Shown here piece after piece: positions 17,635-27,400 of a stretch of DNA of 64,000 nucleotides (position 1 is the first letter of the stretch; each line of letters begins with the position of its first letter). The notes below the pieces were generated by a model that was not told where the DNA came from, ran no database searches, and was given only the letters and a program-made list of their open reading frames with translations. The stretch is from Saprospiraceae bacterium. GTDB lineage: Bacteria; Bacteroidota; Bacteroidia; Chitinophagales; Saprospiraceae. A program made the translations under genes and the position numbers. The stretch is from assembly GCA_022841745.1 (NCBI GenBank), contig JALHQW010000007.1, forward strand, positions 62,001-126,000, read 5' to 3'.

Positions 17635-17765
17635 TTCAATCCCTTAATCCTTCAACCCCTTAATCCTTCAACCCCTCAATCCTTCAACCCCTCAATTCTT
17701 CAACCCCTCAATTCTTCAATCCTTCAATCCTTCAATCCTTCAATCCTTCAATCCTTCAATCCTTA
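17635..17765 (+). repeat. Tandem octamer tract (TTCAATCC) abutting the yebC start codon
   Basis: About sixteen 8-bp units. The upstream ones vary (TTCAACCCC, TTAATCC, TTCAATTC) and the last six or so are identical. The tract ends 2 bp before the ATG at 17768. The ORF across it (LQSFNPS repeats) is not a gene, but the same reading is captured inside uxaC. Confidence 0.95.
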
Positions 17766-17767
17766 CA

Positions 17768-18487
17768 ATGGGAAGAGCATTTGAATATCGCAAGGCAACT
17801 AAAATGAAACGCTGGGCTGGCATGGCCAAGGCGTTCACAAGGGTAGGCAGGCAGATTGCATTGGCCGTTAAATCCGGCGGCCCTGACCCGAACTACAACC
17901 CACGCTTACGATTGGCCGTGCAAAACGCCAAGGCCGTCAACATGCCCAGGGCAAATGTTGACAATGCCATCAAGAAGGCAACCTCCAAGGACTCGGAGAA
18001 CTACGAAGAAGTCATCTACGAGGGCTACGCACCGCATGGCATTGCCATTTTGGTGGAAACGGCTACCGATAACACCACCCGCACCGTGGCCAACGTCCGC
18101 CATGTGTTTTCAAAATATGGTGGCTCATTGGGAACATCTGGCTCGGTGAGCTATATGTTCGCACACAAGGCCGTCTTCGTCGTGGCAAAATCAGCCATCG
18201 CCGACCGTGATGAGTTTGAGTTGGAAATGATTGACGCAGGATTGGAGGACATCCGGGAAGAAGAAGACATGTACTTGCTCACCGCCGATTTTAGCGATTT
18301 TGGCACCCTGAACAAAGCCTTGGAGGACAAGGGAATCGAGATTCAGGAGTCGAAGTTCGATCGGGTACCATCCATGCTAAAGCGCCTTACTGACGAGGAG
18401 GTGGAGGATGTCATCAAGCTGATAGAAAAAATGGAGGAGGACGACGACGTTCAAAACGTTTTCCATACCATGGATATGTCGGAATGA
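17768..18487 (+). CDS. yebC: YebC/PmpR-family protein (TACO1-like)
   Basis: 239 residues, the normal family length. The N-terminal part MGRAFEYRKATKMKRWAGMA is typical of the Bacteroidota branch; canonical members read MAGHSKW. It is followed by FTRVGRQIALAVKSGGPDP, NMPRANVDNAIKKA and EGYAPHGIAILVE. The acidic C-terminal third is also typical. Family members bind nucleic acid or ribosomes and act as transcriptional or translation-elongation regulators; which applies here is unknown. The start ATG at 17768 is directly preceded by the octamer tract, an unusual leader. It ends at a palindromic terminator shared with the convergent gene. Confidence 0.95.
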   Translation: MGRAFEYRKATKMKRWAGMAKAFTRVGRQIALAVKSGGPDPNYNPRLRLAVQNAKAVNMPRANVDNAIKKATSKDSENYEEVIYEGYAPHGIAILVETATDNTTRTVANVRHVFSKYGGSLGTSGSVSYMFAHKAVFVVAKSAIADRDEFELEMIDAGLEDIREEEDMYLLTADFSDFGTLNKALEDKGIEIQESKFDRVPSMLKRLTDEEVEDVIKLIEKMEEDDDVQNVFHTMDMSE

Positions 18488-18511
18488 TTTGGATGCTTAA
18501 GCCGCTGGTTT

Positions 18512-18552
18512 GTGGGTGTTTTTTGGTGAAATTTTCACCAAAAAACACCCAC
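18512..18552. terminator. Palindromic bidirectional terminator
   Basis: A 20-bp perfect stem (GTGGGTGTTTTTTGGTGAAA with its complement) around a 1-base centre, between convergent genes. The right arm (CACCAAAAAACACCCACT) recurs almost exactly, in direct orientation, at 20416-20445 on the other side of the next gene. Confidence 0.85.
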
Positions 18553-18573
18553 TACTAAACAGTATTCTTCTTG

Positions 18574-20082
18574 CTACAATTTCGACAGTACGAGGTTCCA
18601 CAGCTTTTCATAAGGAATCACTTCCAGTTCGCTCAACAAGCCCCGGTAGAAAAAAGGTTGCGAGACAAGTGCATCATAATACTTTTCCGTATTGGATAAT
18701 TCGCTCAACTTGAAATTGGCTTTGAGTACTTGGTACATCAAACGGGTGAACTGCGTGAGCCTATAACTTTCGGGCCTATCGGAGTAGTGCTTACCCAAAG
18801 AGCGCAACGTGTCAATGGCTTCGGCTGCTTCTGGGTAAGATTTTTTATCCAAATGGAACAATATCTGCGCAGTAAGCAAATGTACGGACAGTACCCTCAA
18901 TTCTTTCGGAAGGTTGAACGATTCGCTCAAAAATCGGGCAAGCCTAAAGTTCTTGCCCAATTGCTCTTTAATCGCCTCCATCTGGCCGGTCTGTCGCTCG
19001 ATGAAATAAATAAGGTAAATCTCATACACCTGCCATTTCTCCTTACTTTCCAAATCCAATTTCTTGAACTTGTTGCTCGACTTGGCACGGAGCAAAACGG
19101 CTGCCCCGTGAATAAAGTTATCTGTGTGGAGGGCCGTTAGGAGGTAATATTCCATGAAACGGAACCAGGTATCGCTGCCTTCCTCAAAAATCTGCAAACT
19201 ACGTTCGGCCATGATTTTTCCATTCTTGAAATCACGCTGGTGCAGGTAGCCGTTCATTTTTTTCAACTGAAAGGTGGCCAGTTTTTCTTCTTGCAGGAAA
19301 TTGGGGTTTTGGTCAATATACTGCTCTGCCTCGTGGCAAATTTGCAACATGGATTCATAATCCTGCTGAAGCTCGTAATGGTAGGTCCACACAAGGAACA
19401 TGTTGTAAAAAACAACGGGAGAATCATATACCTCCGACAGCCCGACCAGCGCATCGCAGTATCCCTGCAATTGCTCAGAGATGCGCCGGAGTTCCTCCAC
19501 AGGCTTTAGGTAGTTCATCAGCACCCGTTGGTAGAGTTCCTCGGCCCGTATTTCAGCGTTGAACACCTCGGTATATTGCTTGATATAACCATCATATTCT
19601 TCAAAATCAACATCATTGCCACGCTCAGAGGCAACTTGGCGCAGGATACGGCTGCAATTCAGGATGATGTCCGAAAACTTGTACTTTAAGCTGACGAGCA
19701 ATATCTGCCGGGCTAATTCTTCCCCAGCCATATAGGCTTCGTTGGACATCAAAATTTTCACCAATGACCAATCACGGTGTACGGAATAATAGGAACGGTC
19801 ATAACCTGAAACATTGGGCTGGTTCAAATCAATGAAGAACAGGGTGTTGAACAACCGCTTCCGAAAACGTGACTTCAACTGTCGGTACTTATCGTCTGTC
19901 GGGCTGCACTTGTAAAGAAAGGAGGCTGCGTCACGGTCGTTTTTGAACCGATCGGACATCAGTGCATTGTAGAACTCCAAGAACTTGCTATTCTTGCTGT
20001 CCAAGGAATTGCTGTCCAAGACTTCTATTTTCCTTACCTTCTTTTTTGATATTATTTTAGATACTTCAATTAGGTTCTTCAT
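18574..20082 (-). CDS. Conserved hypothetical all-helical protein
   Basis: 502 residues with no signal peptide and no transmembrane segment. The sequence is helical throughout, with many Tyr, Phe and Leu residues spaced as in TPR or HAT-like arrays, but no unit matches the TPR consensus well. A basic N-terminus (KIISKKKVRKIEV) is followed by a charged segment FKNDRDAASFLYKCSP. I do not recognise the family. The gene is monocistronic, flanked at its 3' side by a palindromic terminator and at its 5' side by a 400-bp gap. A scaffold or adaptor role would be a guess. Confidence 0.75.
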   Translation of the reverse strand: MKNLIEVSKIISKKKVRKIEVLDSNSLDSKNSKFLEFYNALMSDRFKNDRDAASFLYKCSPTDDKYRQLKSRFRKRLFNTLFFIDLNQPNVSGYDRSYYSVHRDWSLVKILMSNEAYMAGEELARQILLVSLKYKFSDIILNCSRILRQVASERGNDVDFEEYDGYIKQYTEVFNAEIRAEELYQRVLMNYLKPVEELRRISEQLQGYCDALVGLSEVYDSPVVFYNMFLVWTYHYELQQDYESMLQICHEAEQYIDQNPNFLQEEKLATFQLKKMNGYLHQRDFKNGKIMAERSLQIFEEGSDTWFRFMEYYLLTALHTDNFIHGAAVLLRAKSSNKFKKLDLESKEKWQVYEIYLIYFIERQTGQMEAIKEQLGKNFRLARFLSESFNLPKELRVLSVHLLTAQILFHLDKKSYPEAAEAIDTLRSLGKHYSDRPESYRLTQFTRLMYQVLKANFKLSELSNTEKYYDALVSQPFFYRGLLSELEVIPYEKLWNLVLSKL

Positions 20083-20486
20083 TGTGGTTTCGTGACTACT
20101 TGGATTTTAACAGTGTAATGGATGGTCAGAGCAAGTGCCTCAATTGAATTTCAACATTGTCGGCATTCAAAAACTGTTCCGAATCCAACTTTTACCATGT
20201 CACAATCTTGGCTCGTAACCCATTGATATACAATGACAAAAACCAAAATATGGTCAAAAATGGCGACTTTATTGCCACCAATCTTCTCCGCCGTTTCCTT
20301 CCTTCCCAGATTTGACATATGGTTTGTCTGCCCGGTACTTACCAGATTACCTAATTTCGCCGTAACTGTTAAAGTGGGCATGGAATTCTGGGCATTTTTT
20401 TGCAATTTTCAGTTGCACCAAAAACACCCACTGCCAAGCAGTTATATTTCGCCAAGCTGCCTTTTTCACTCAATACTGACCCAATC
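20083..20486. other. Divergent intergenic region
   Basis: About 400 bp between divergent genes. It holds a direct-repeat copy (20416-20445) of the terminator arm at 18536-18566 and a near-consensus promoter word TATATTTC at 20444-20451. No gene is supported; the short ORFs here have no recognisable features. Confidence 0.5.
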
Positions 20487-22334
20487 ATGAAAAAAATAAT
20501 CCGCCTCCAGTTCGCCTTGATGATTTGCCTTTGGATAGGTGCAGGATTGCCCACCTGGGGCCAATCAAGCTTCCAACTCAATGCGCTTCCCTATGATTCG
20601 CACGTGGAACTGAACTGGCCCGTACCAACAGGGGTTACGCCATTTTCCTATAAAATATGGCGCTCTGAAAATGGGCAAACCTTCAGCCAAGTGAAAATCA
20701 TCTTCCCCACCGACTACCTCGATTTTGTGGGGTTCCCCGCTACCGGCCCAAAAACCTACCGCTATTTCGTGGAAGCACTTGGAAGCGGTGGTGTTCTCGC
20801 TACCTCCGACACAGTGGCCCTCACCGTGGCGCCATTGAGCGATGACGCCCTGCTTGACATGGTACAGCGCTACACCTTCCGCTATTTCTGGGAATTTGGC
20901 CACCCTGTCAGCGGCATGGCGAGGGAGCGTAACACGAGTGGCGATGTGGTAACATCCGGCGGGACGGGCTTCGGCATCATGGCCATGCTGGTAGCCGTCG
21001 AAAGGGGCTATATCACCCGGCAGCAAGCCCTTGAGCGGCTGCTGACCATGACCAATTTCTTGGAAACAGCTGACCATTTTCATGGGGTATTCCCACACTG
21101 GATGAATGGCAACTCAGGTTCGGTTGTTCCATTCAGCCAATACGACAACGGCGGTGATCTTGTAGAAACGGCCTTCTTGATGCAGGGCTTGCTTTGCGCA
21201 AGGCAATATTTTGATGAAAACGATGCCGATGAAGCGGCGCTAAGGGAAAAAATCACGACCCTTTGGGAAGCTGTTGAATGGGATTGGTACCGCAAGAACA
21301 ACTCCAACCAACTCTACTGGCACTGGTCGCCCAATTTTGGCTGGCAGATGAACTTCCAGGTGCGGGGCTACAACGAGGCGCTCATCGTCTATCTGTTGGC
21401 CATTGCCTCGCCCACGCACCCCGTACCGGCGAGCCTATGGAACACGGGCTGGGCACAGTCAGGCTATGTGAACGGCAATACTTATTATGGCTACAAACTG
21501 GACGTAGGGCCAGCGAAGGGAGGCCCATTGTTCTTCGCCCATTACTCCTACATAGGCTTCGACCCAAGGGGCATCAAGGATGCCTACGCCAACTATTATA
21601 TCCACAACAAGCACCATTCACTGGTGAACCAAGCCTATTGCATCGCAAACCCTGAAAACCACGAGGGCTACTCGGAGGAGTGCTGGGGCCTCACCGCCAG
21701 CGATGACCCACTCGTGGGCTACCTCGCCCACGAGCCTACTGCCAGCCGTGACAATGGTACGATTACTCCCACCGCTGCCCTTTCTTCCATGCCCTACTCG
21801 CCGACGGAAAGCATGAAGGCACTCAAGCATTTTTACAGGGTGCATGGCGCAAAACTCTGGGGCAATATGGGCTTTTTCGATGCCTTTAACCTCGACGAGG
21901 ACTGGTTCGCCACCAGCACCCTTGCCATTGACCAAGGGCCTATCATTTGCATGATCGAAAATTACCGCAGCGGTTTGCTATGGAACCTTTTCATGTCAAA
22001 CCCGGAGATTCAGCCAGCTTTGGACGCCATAGGGTTCGTGGAAGATTTGACGCCTTCATTGGAGGGTACGGATGGAACTTTTGATGTGCTGGCCTTCCCT
22101 AACCCCGCCGGGGATGCGCTAACTGTGGAGTTTGTTTTGGACAAAAAGCAGCCCGTTCAAATGAATTTGATGGACGGGCAGGGCAGGGTTGTGAGGCAGC
22201 TATTCTACCAAAAAGAAATGGCTGCAGGGCTGTTCAGCGAGCAGATTGCGCTGGAAGGTCTTCCAACTGATCTCTATTTTTTGAGGATAAAAAAGGGCGG
22301 GGAAATGGCTGGACTGAAGTTTTGCAAGAAATGA
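20487..22334 (+). CDS. Secreted GH144-like beta-1,2-glucanase (glycoamylase domain), T9SS cargo
   Basis: 615 residues from the ATG at 20487, which starts a signal peptide (LQFALMICLWIGAG, ending near GQ26). Residues about 30-115 are a fibronectin-III-like domain (VELNWPVPTGVTPFSYKIWR). Residues about 123-530 are a glycoamylase-like (PF10091) (alpha/alpha)6 barrel: YTFRYFWEFGHP, TGFGIMAML, HGVFPHWMNG, DLVETAFLMQG, YNEALIVYLLA and LFFAHYSYIGFDPRG. Characterised relatives are GH144 endo-beta-1,2-glucanases, so that is the likely substrate, although the domain also occurs in cyclic-glucan systems. The C-terminal 75 residues are a type A T9SS sorting domain (FPNPAGDALTVEF, then LPTDLYFLRI). It is convergent with the susD at 22675 and close to the regulator at 27825, fitting a glucan utilisation locus. 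Confidence 0.87.
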   Translation: MKKIIRLQFALMICLWIGAGLPTWGQSSFQLNALPYDSHVELNWPVPTGVTPFSYKIWRSENGQTFSQVKIIFPTDYLDFVGFPATGPKTYRYFVEALGSGGVLATSDTVALTVAPLSDDALLDMVQRYTFRYFWEFGHPVSGMARERNTSGDVVTSGGTGFGIMAMLVAVERGYITRQQALERLLTMTNFLETADHFHGVFPHWMNGNSGSVVPFSQYDNGGDLVETAFLMQGLLCARQYFDENDADEAALREKITTLWEAVEWDWYRKNNSNQLYWHWSPNFGWQMNFQVRGYNEALIVYLLAIASPTHPVPASLWNTGWAQSGYVNGNTYYGYKLDVGPAKGGPLFFAHYSYIGFDPRGIKDAYANYYIHNKHHSLVNQAYCIANPENHEGYSEECWGLTASDDPLVGYLAHEPTASRDNGTITPTAALSSMPYSPTESMKALKHFYRVHGAKLWGNMGFFDAFNLDEDWFATSTLAIDQGPIICMIENYRSGLLWNLFMSNPEIQPALDAIGFVEDLTPSLEGTDGTFDVLAFPNPAGDALTVEFVLDKKQPVQMNLMDGQGRVVRQLFYQKEMAAGLFSEQIALEGLPTDLYFLRIKKGGEMAGLKFCKK

Positions 22335-22418
22335 ATATTTACCTAGGCTGCGCGTAAAAAGTGGATTTGGCTTTGCCAAAATAAATGTATCTATTTAGCG
22401 TACCGCTACTACCAAGAA

Positions 22419-22568
22419 AGGGGAAACGAAAATTTTGCTTCGCATAATTTTCGTTTCCCCTAAAAAAAACTCTTCGGTGGCCGTTGGCTTCGCCAACGGC
22501 CACCGAAGAGTTTTTTTTAGGTACGGCAGATTGATTTTTTGCCTCAGCAAAAAATCAATCTGCCATAC
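22419..22568. terminator. Triple hairpin cluster between convergent genes
   Basis: Three hairpins in a row with almost no spacing. (1) Perfect 16-bp stem, 22419-22434 with 22446-22461, TTTTGC-TTC-GCA apex. (2) Perfect 27-bp stem, 22462-22488 with 22492-22518, with A8/T8 ends, so it terminates in both directions. (3) Stem 22521-22542 with 22547-22568, one mismatch, TTTTTTGC-CTCA-GCAAAAAA apex. Same plan as 48610-48762 and 9482-9572. Confidence 0.9.
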
Positions 22569-22674
22569 TTTTAGGAGTCCCTCCTAATAGCGATGCCGTG
22601 GTAAGCGCTAAATGAATACTCGGCCCAACTGACGTATGAGACAGCCTCTGTTTCTGCTCCTGAGCTATGATAAA

Positions 22675-24174
22675 TCAATACCCTGGGTTCTGCTTTAAGC
22701 CACCAGCACTTAGGTCAATATGCTTTTGTGGGATTGGGAATAATTCGTGCTTGTTATCCTCAAAATTCTTTCCATGGGCACGAAGCACCGTACCAGCCCG
22801 TCCCGTGCGCACGAGGTCGAAGAAGCGGTCATGTTCCATGGCCAATTCCACGCGGCGCTCGTTCCAAATGGCATTGCGAAGCTCATCTTGAGTGGTGGCA
22901 GTGGTGTTGCCCAAGCCAGCCCGGTTCCTAACTTGATTTAGTGCTTCAACGGCTTCGCTGGTATTCCCGATTTCGTTGGCTGACTCGGCTTTTATCAAAA
23001 GGATTTCGCCGTAACGGAGGATTCGAAGGTTTTTGCCGGAGCTCCAAGAATCCTTGTTGATCTCCAAGTTTTTGCTGACGTAGGCTTTGTAATTATAGCG
23101 TGGGTTGGCCACGTCGGTGCCTACTATCGCCCCATCCCAAAGGGTTTGGCCAGCATAGTAAATGGTGGCATCCTTACGGATGTCGCCTGGCTCGAATGCG
23201 TTTTCGAGGCTTTCGGTTGGTGAGTTGAATCCCCAACCATCAAACCCTTCGGTCACAGTGCCTCTAGGGCCTTGCACGGAGAAGTAGCCGCCGATCCCGG
23301 CGTCAATGTCTTTGCCATTGTATCCTTCAAACTCAAAAACTGACTCCGAGTTGTGTTCCCCGCTTTGGCGGAAAATTGCAGCAAAATCAGTTTCCAAGGA
23401 ATATTCGCCCGAAGCAATAAGTTGGTTGCAGGCATCGAGGCATTCGTTCCATTTCTTTTCATACATATACACTTTGGCCAATAGCCCCAGTGCGCTTCCC
23501 TTGGTGGCCCGCCCAAGGTCTTTGGATTCATATTGGCTTTTTAGTGGCAACTTGGCCACGGCATCTTTCAAATCCTCCTCCAAGAGCGGGTAAATTTCGG
23601 AGGCTGGTGCCCCAGCATAGTCCGTATAAATCTGGGCGGCCTCTTCCCCAGTATAGACTCTAAAGATTTTCGGGATGTTGCCATAGGCCCTCACAAGGTT
23701 AAAATAATAATAGGACCGCAGAAACTTTGCTTCGCCTACGAGCCTGTCTGCCAAGGCTTGGTCCAAGCCAACTTCCACAAAATTTGGGATATTGTATATG
23801 GCTTGGTTACAGCGGCCTATGGCCTCATAGTTGGCTTCCCATACCTCTATAATGGAAAGACTGGACGGCGTATAGCCCAGGTTGTCCATGATATGTTTGT
23901 CAGTGCCGGTATCGCCTGGGGAACTGCCTTTATCTGCGTCATCAGAGGCGATGCTGCTCATTCCAATCCACGAGAAAACGTGCTGTCCCCATTGGATGCT
24001 AGAGTTGTAGCAGGCATTGACAAACTTAACGGCATTGCTGGGGTCAGCAAAAGTGGTGTCCGTCTGGATGATGGTGTTCTCCGGCGGCGGGGTCAGCCAA
24101 TCTTTTTTGCAGGCTGAGCTGGCCAAGATGAAAGCTAAGGCCACGAATCCTATTAAACAGTTAATGATTTTCAT
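22675..24174 (-). CDS. SusD/RagB-family glycan-binding outer-membrane lipoprotein
   Basis: 499 residues. Lipoprotein signal with ASSAC, lipidated Cys22, followed by KKDWLTPPPENT. The family signatures are present: VWEANYEAIGRCNQAIYNIP, GEAKFLRSYYYFNLVRAYG, SALGLLAKVYMYEKKW, LNQVRNRAGL and the C-terminal WNERRVELAMEHDRFFDLVRTG. It forms the lid of a SusCD transporter with the gene upstream (24412-27471), from which it is separated by 237 bp. The substrate is not readable from the sequence; nearby GH144 and GH30 genes suggest a beta-glucan. Confidence 0.95.
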   Translation of the reverse strand: MKIINCLIGFVALAFILASSACKKDWLTPPPENTIIQTDTTFADPSNAVKFVNACYNSSIQWGQHVFSWIGMSSIASDDADKGSSPGDTGTDKHIMDNLGYTPSSLSIIEVWEANYEAIGRCNQAIYNIPNFVEVGLDQALADRLVGEAKFLRSYYYFNLVRAYGNIPKIFRVYTGEEAAQIYTDYAGAPASEIYPLLEEDLKDAVAKLPLKSQYESKDLGRATKGSALGLLAKVYMYEKKWNECLDACNQLIASGEYSLETDFAAIFRQSGEHNSESVFEFEGYNGKDIDAGIGGYFSVQGPRGTVTEGFDGWGFNSPTESLENAFEPGDIRKDATIYYAGQTLWDGAIVGTDVANPRYNYKAYVSKNLEINKDSWSSGKNLRILRYGEILLIKAESANEIGNTSEAVEALNQVRNRAGLGNTTATTQDELRNAIWNERRVELAMEHDRFFDLVRTGRAGTVLRAHGKNFEDNKHELFPIPQKHIDLSAGGLKQNPGY

Positions 24175-24279
24175 ATTTATTGATTTTGAAAAGTTTGCGA
24201 ATTAAGGAAGGACAGCAGGTGCCGGATTGCCTTGGTGCCAACTGACTCCCATCTGGGGCTGTATTCTAAGTCATTCTCC

Positions 24280-24339
24280 CGCAGATTTTCGCAGATGTAA
24301 ACACTGAATTTTCCGAAAGAAAATCTGCGTGAATCTGCG
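24280..24339. repeat. Imperfect inverted repeat CGCAGATTTTCGCAGAT
   Basis: Arms at 24280-24296 and 24323-24339 match at 15 of 17 positions and lie between susC and susD. The spacing and lack of a T tract argue against a simple terminator. GACGCAG-type direct repeats of similar style occur at 55658-55690. Confidence 0.7.
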
Positions 24340-24411
24340 CAATTTTCGGGTTGCCAAATAATTGACGGAAACAATTTCATCGGAACGACTTTTGATGCAG
24401 CCCAAAGCAGC

Positions 24412-27400
24412 TTAATTGAATTCCACGTTCACCCCTACCATGTAGGTGGCAAGAGAAGGGTAAACGCTTAGCTCAATGCCACTGTTAAGGGCATTTGAAC
24501 CGGGCAGTTCAGGGGTGAACCCTGAGAACTTCTTCCAAATTACTGGATTTTGAGTGGAGGCGAACAACCTCACTTTTCCGATTCTGGCCAAATTGGTCAG
24601 TTTGCTTGGCAAGGTATAGCCCAAAGTAATATTGTTTATCCGGAAGAAACTTCCTGATTCCACAAAATAAGTGGAGGCTATCGGAACGTCGTTGGAAGCA
24701 CGGGGCTGGTCAGTGTCCCGGTTGGTGGGGGACCAGCGATCTTCACGGGAAGCCTCGATGTTGTCGTTGCCAAAGCGGACGCCTTTTTTGCCATTATACA
24801 CCTTATTGCCTGCGTTGCCGTAACAGTCAATGGAGAAATCGAGGTTCTTGTAATTGAATCCAGCATTAACGCCAAAGAACGCCTTGGGCTGGTAGGAGCC
24901 TACAAAGATGCGGTCACTGTCATCAATCTCCCCATCGCCATTGTTGTCCTTGAAGCGAAAGTCCCCCGGCTTTTGGCCGTCAATATGTGGGGATTCGGAA
25001 ATTTCGGTTGTATCCTGGTACAGGCCGTCAGTTTCGTAAACCCAAAAGCTTCCAATGGGTTGGCCTACAACCGTCGAGGTCGTGACCTGGCCATTGCCCA
25101 ATGCCCCTTCCGTTAGGTCTATGCCGCCGACTACCGACTCCACATTGTTTTTGTTGAAAGTGGCGTTTACCCCCAAGCGGTAGCCAAAGTCCTGGTTTTT
25201 GAAATAGCTATATTTAAGGCTCAATTCAACACCTTTGTTCCGCACATCCGCTGCCCGGCTCAGGATGCCATCAGGGTCAACAACTGGAGGAGTGGGCACT
25301 TTAATATAAGCATTGGTGAGCTTGTTGTAGTAGGAAACCTCACCTGTAAAGTTTTTGGCGAAGCCAAACTCCACGCCAGCATCTATAGATTTGGTCTCTT
25401 CCCAAGTGGCTGCAGCGTCTTTTAACTGGTTGATGGTAACACCGTTGACCAGCCCATTGGGGAATCCGTAAGGCCCTACGTTTGACACAGAGAGCAGGGC
25501 AGCCAAGTCGTTGTTGACTATCCGTGAAATATTGTCATTGCCCAAAACCGCATAACCGAACCTCAGCTTTAGGTAGTCTATGATGCTGGCATTTTTCATG
25601 AAAGCCTCGTCAGATACCACCCAAGATGCGCCCAGGGAGTAAAACGTGCCCCATTGGTTGGATTCTGGGAAGGCACTGGAGCCATCTCTCCGGATGGTCC
25701 CACTGAAATTGTACTTTCCATCCGCAAAACCTAAGTTGCCCCGTCCGAACCAGCTCTCGCGGCGCAATTTGTAACCCGTGTTTCCATAGATTGGGTGAAC
25801 GCTGACGGAAGTGGGGTCGCCTTGGATGATGTACCAAAGGTGGCGTTCTTCAGGGACATCTTGTACCGATACTTGCAGCTTTGACCCTGCATCTTGCTCT
25901 GAGGAGTGGCCGCCCAAGAGGTCTAAGTTGATTCCTTTTCCAAGTTCCCTCGAAAAGCGCAGGGTCTGGTCCCATACCCAGTACAATGTGCTGACATCAT
26001 CAAAAGTGAGCGTAGAGACTGGATTGGTGTTTTTGCCGTAATCATATACGCCCGCATAATTGGTGTTCCTATTGGAAAAACGGTCGTACCCCCATGAAGT
26101 GCGCAGTGCCAACCCCCTTATCGGTTCAACCTCGCCATAGAAATTGCCCTGAAGGCGGTTGCCTTTGTCAAAATTATTGGTCAGTTCAAGAGAGGCGACT
26201 GGATTGGAAATGCTCAAATCCTGGATGAAGCCGTAGTTCCTGTCGTATGGCGAGCGCACTGGGGCCGTGGATCCCATGCGGTATGCGTCCGTAAAGGCCC
26301 CGCTGGGTTTGTTGGTGGTCTTAATCAGGTTGGCGTTCAGGACGTTGCCAATTTTTAGGAACTTGAACGGGCGGAACTCATTATTTGTGCGGAGCGTGAC
26401 CCGCTCGTAATTGGCTCCCTTTAGCACCCCCTCGTCGTTGAAGTAGCCCGCACTGAAGAGGTAATTCACGTTGGCTCCGCCTCCATTTATGCCAATGGTG
26501 TGGCTCTGCACCATGCCAACTTGGCTGATTTCATCAAACCAATCTGTATTGTAGGCCAACGTGTCCAAGTCGAACAACGGTTCTTCATTGTCATAGGCCC
26601 TTGCCTCGTTGGTGTATTCCGCGTAGAGCAGGTTGTCTGCCATATCAACCACGTTAATGAGCTTGCGGAAGCCAACGTACGAATCATAAGTTACGCTCAT
26701 TTTGCCTTCCCTACCTTTTTTGGTAGAAATTAGAATGACGCCATTTGCGGCACGGGTGCCATAAATGGCAGCTGCACCATCCTTCAGGACATCAATGGAA
26801 AAAATGTCAGCAGTGTTGATGTTCGTGATATTGTCCGTGATGACCCCATCTACAACGTATAAGGGGTTTTCGTTAGTGAGTATCGTGTTGATGCCACGGA
26901 TCTGCACCCGAGGCTGGGAGCCAGGCTGGCCGGAGCCAATGACCTGCACGCCCGTGGCAAAGCCTTGGATGCCCTGGGCAGCGGTCAGCAGCGGCTGCTT
27001 TTTCAGGTCATCGCCTTTCACTTGGGAGATAGCACCCGTGACCTGCTTCTTGGTCAAAGTGCCGTAACCGACCACGACGACCTGCTCCAATTGCAGGGCA
27101 GATTCCTGCATCACCACATCAATGACACGGCGGCCACCAACGGCCACTTCTTGGGTTTCATACCCTGTGAAACTAAAAACAAGGGTCGCATTTTCGTCCA
27201 CCTGAATGGAGTAGGAGCCGTCAATGTCCGTCACCGTGCCAACGGTCTCCTCCCCACGGACGAAAACGCTGGCACCGATGAGAACCTCCCCTTTTGCATC
27301 CCGAATGGTGCCGGTTACAGTGATGGGGGCATTAGGGTCAAAAAGGCCTGGCCCGGCATAGGCCGAAGGAACAATGGCAAAGAGCAGCAATAGCATTATT

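Noticed and set aside
17581-17784. 67-residue ORF before yebC
   Set aside because: It is the translated octamer tract; overlaps the yebC start and has no independent support.
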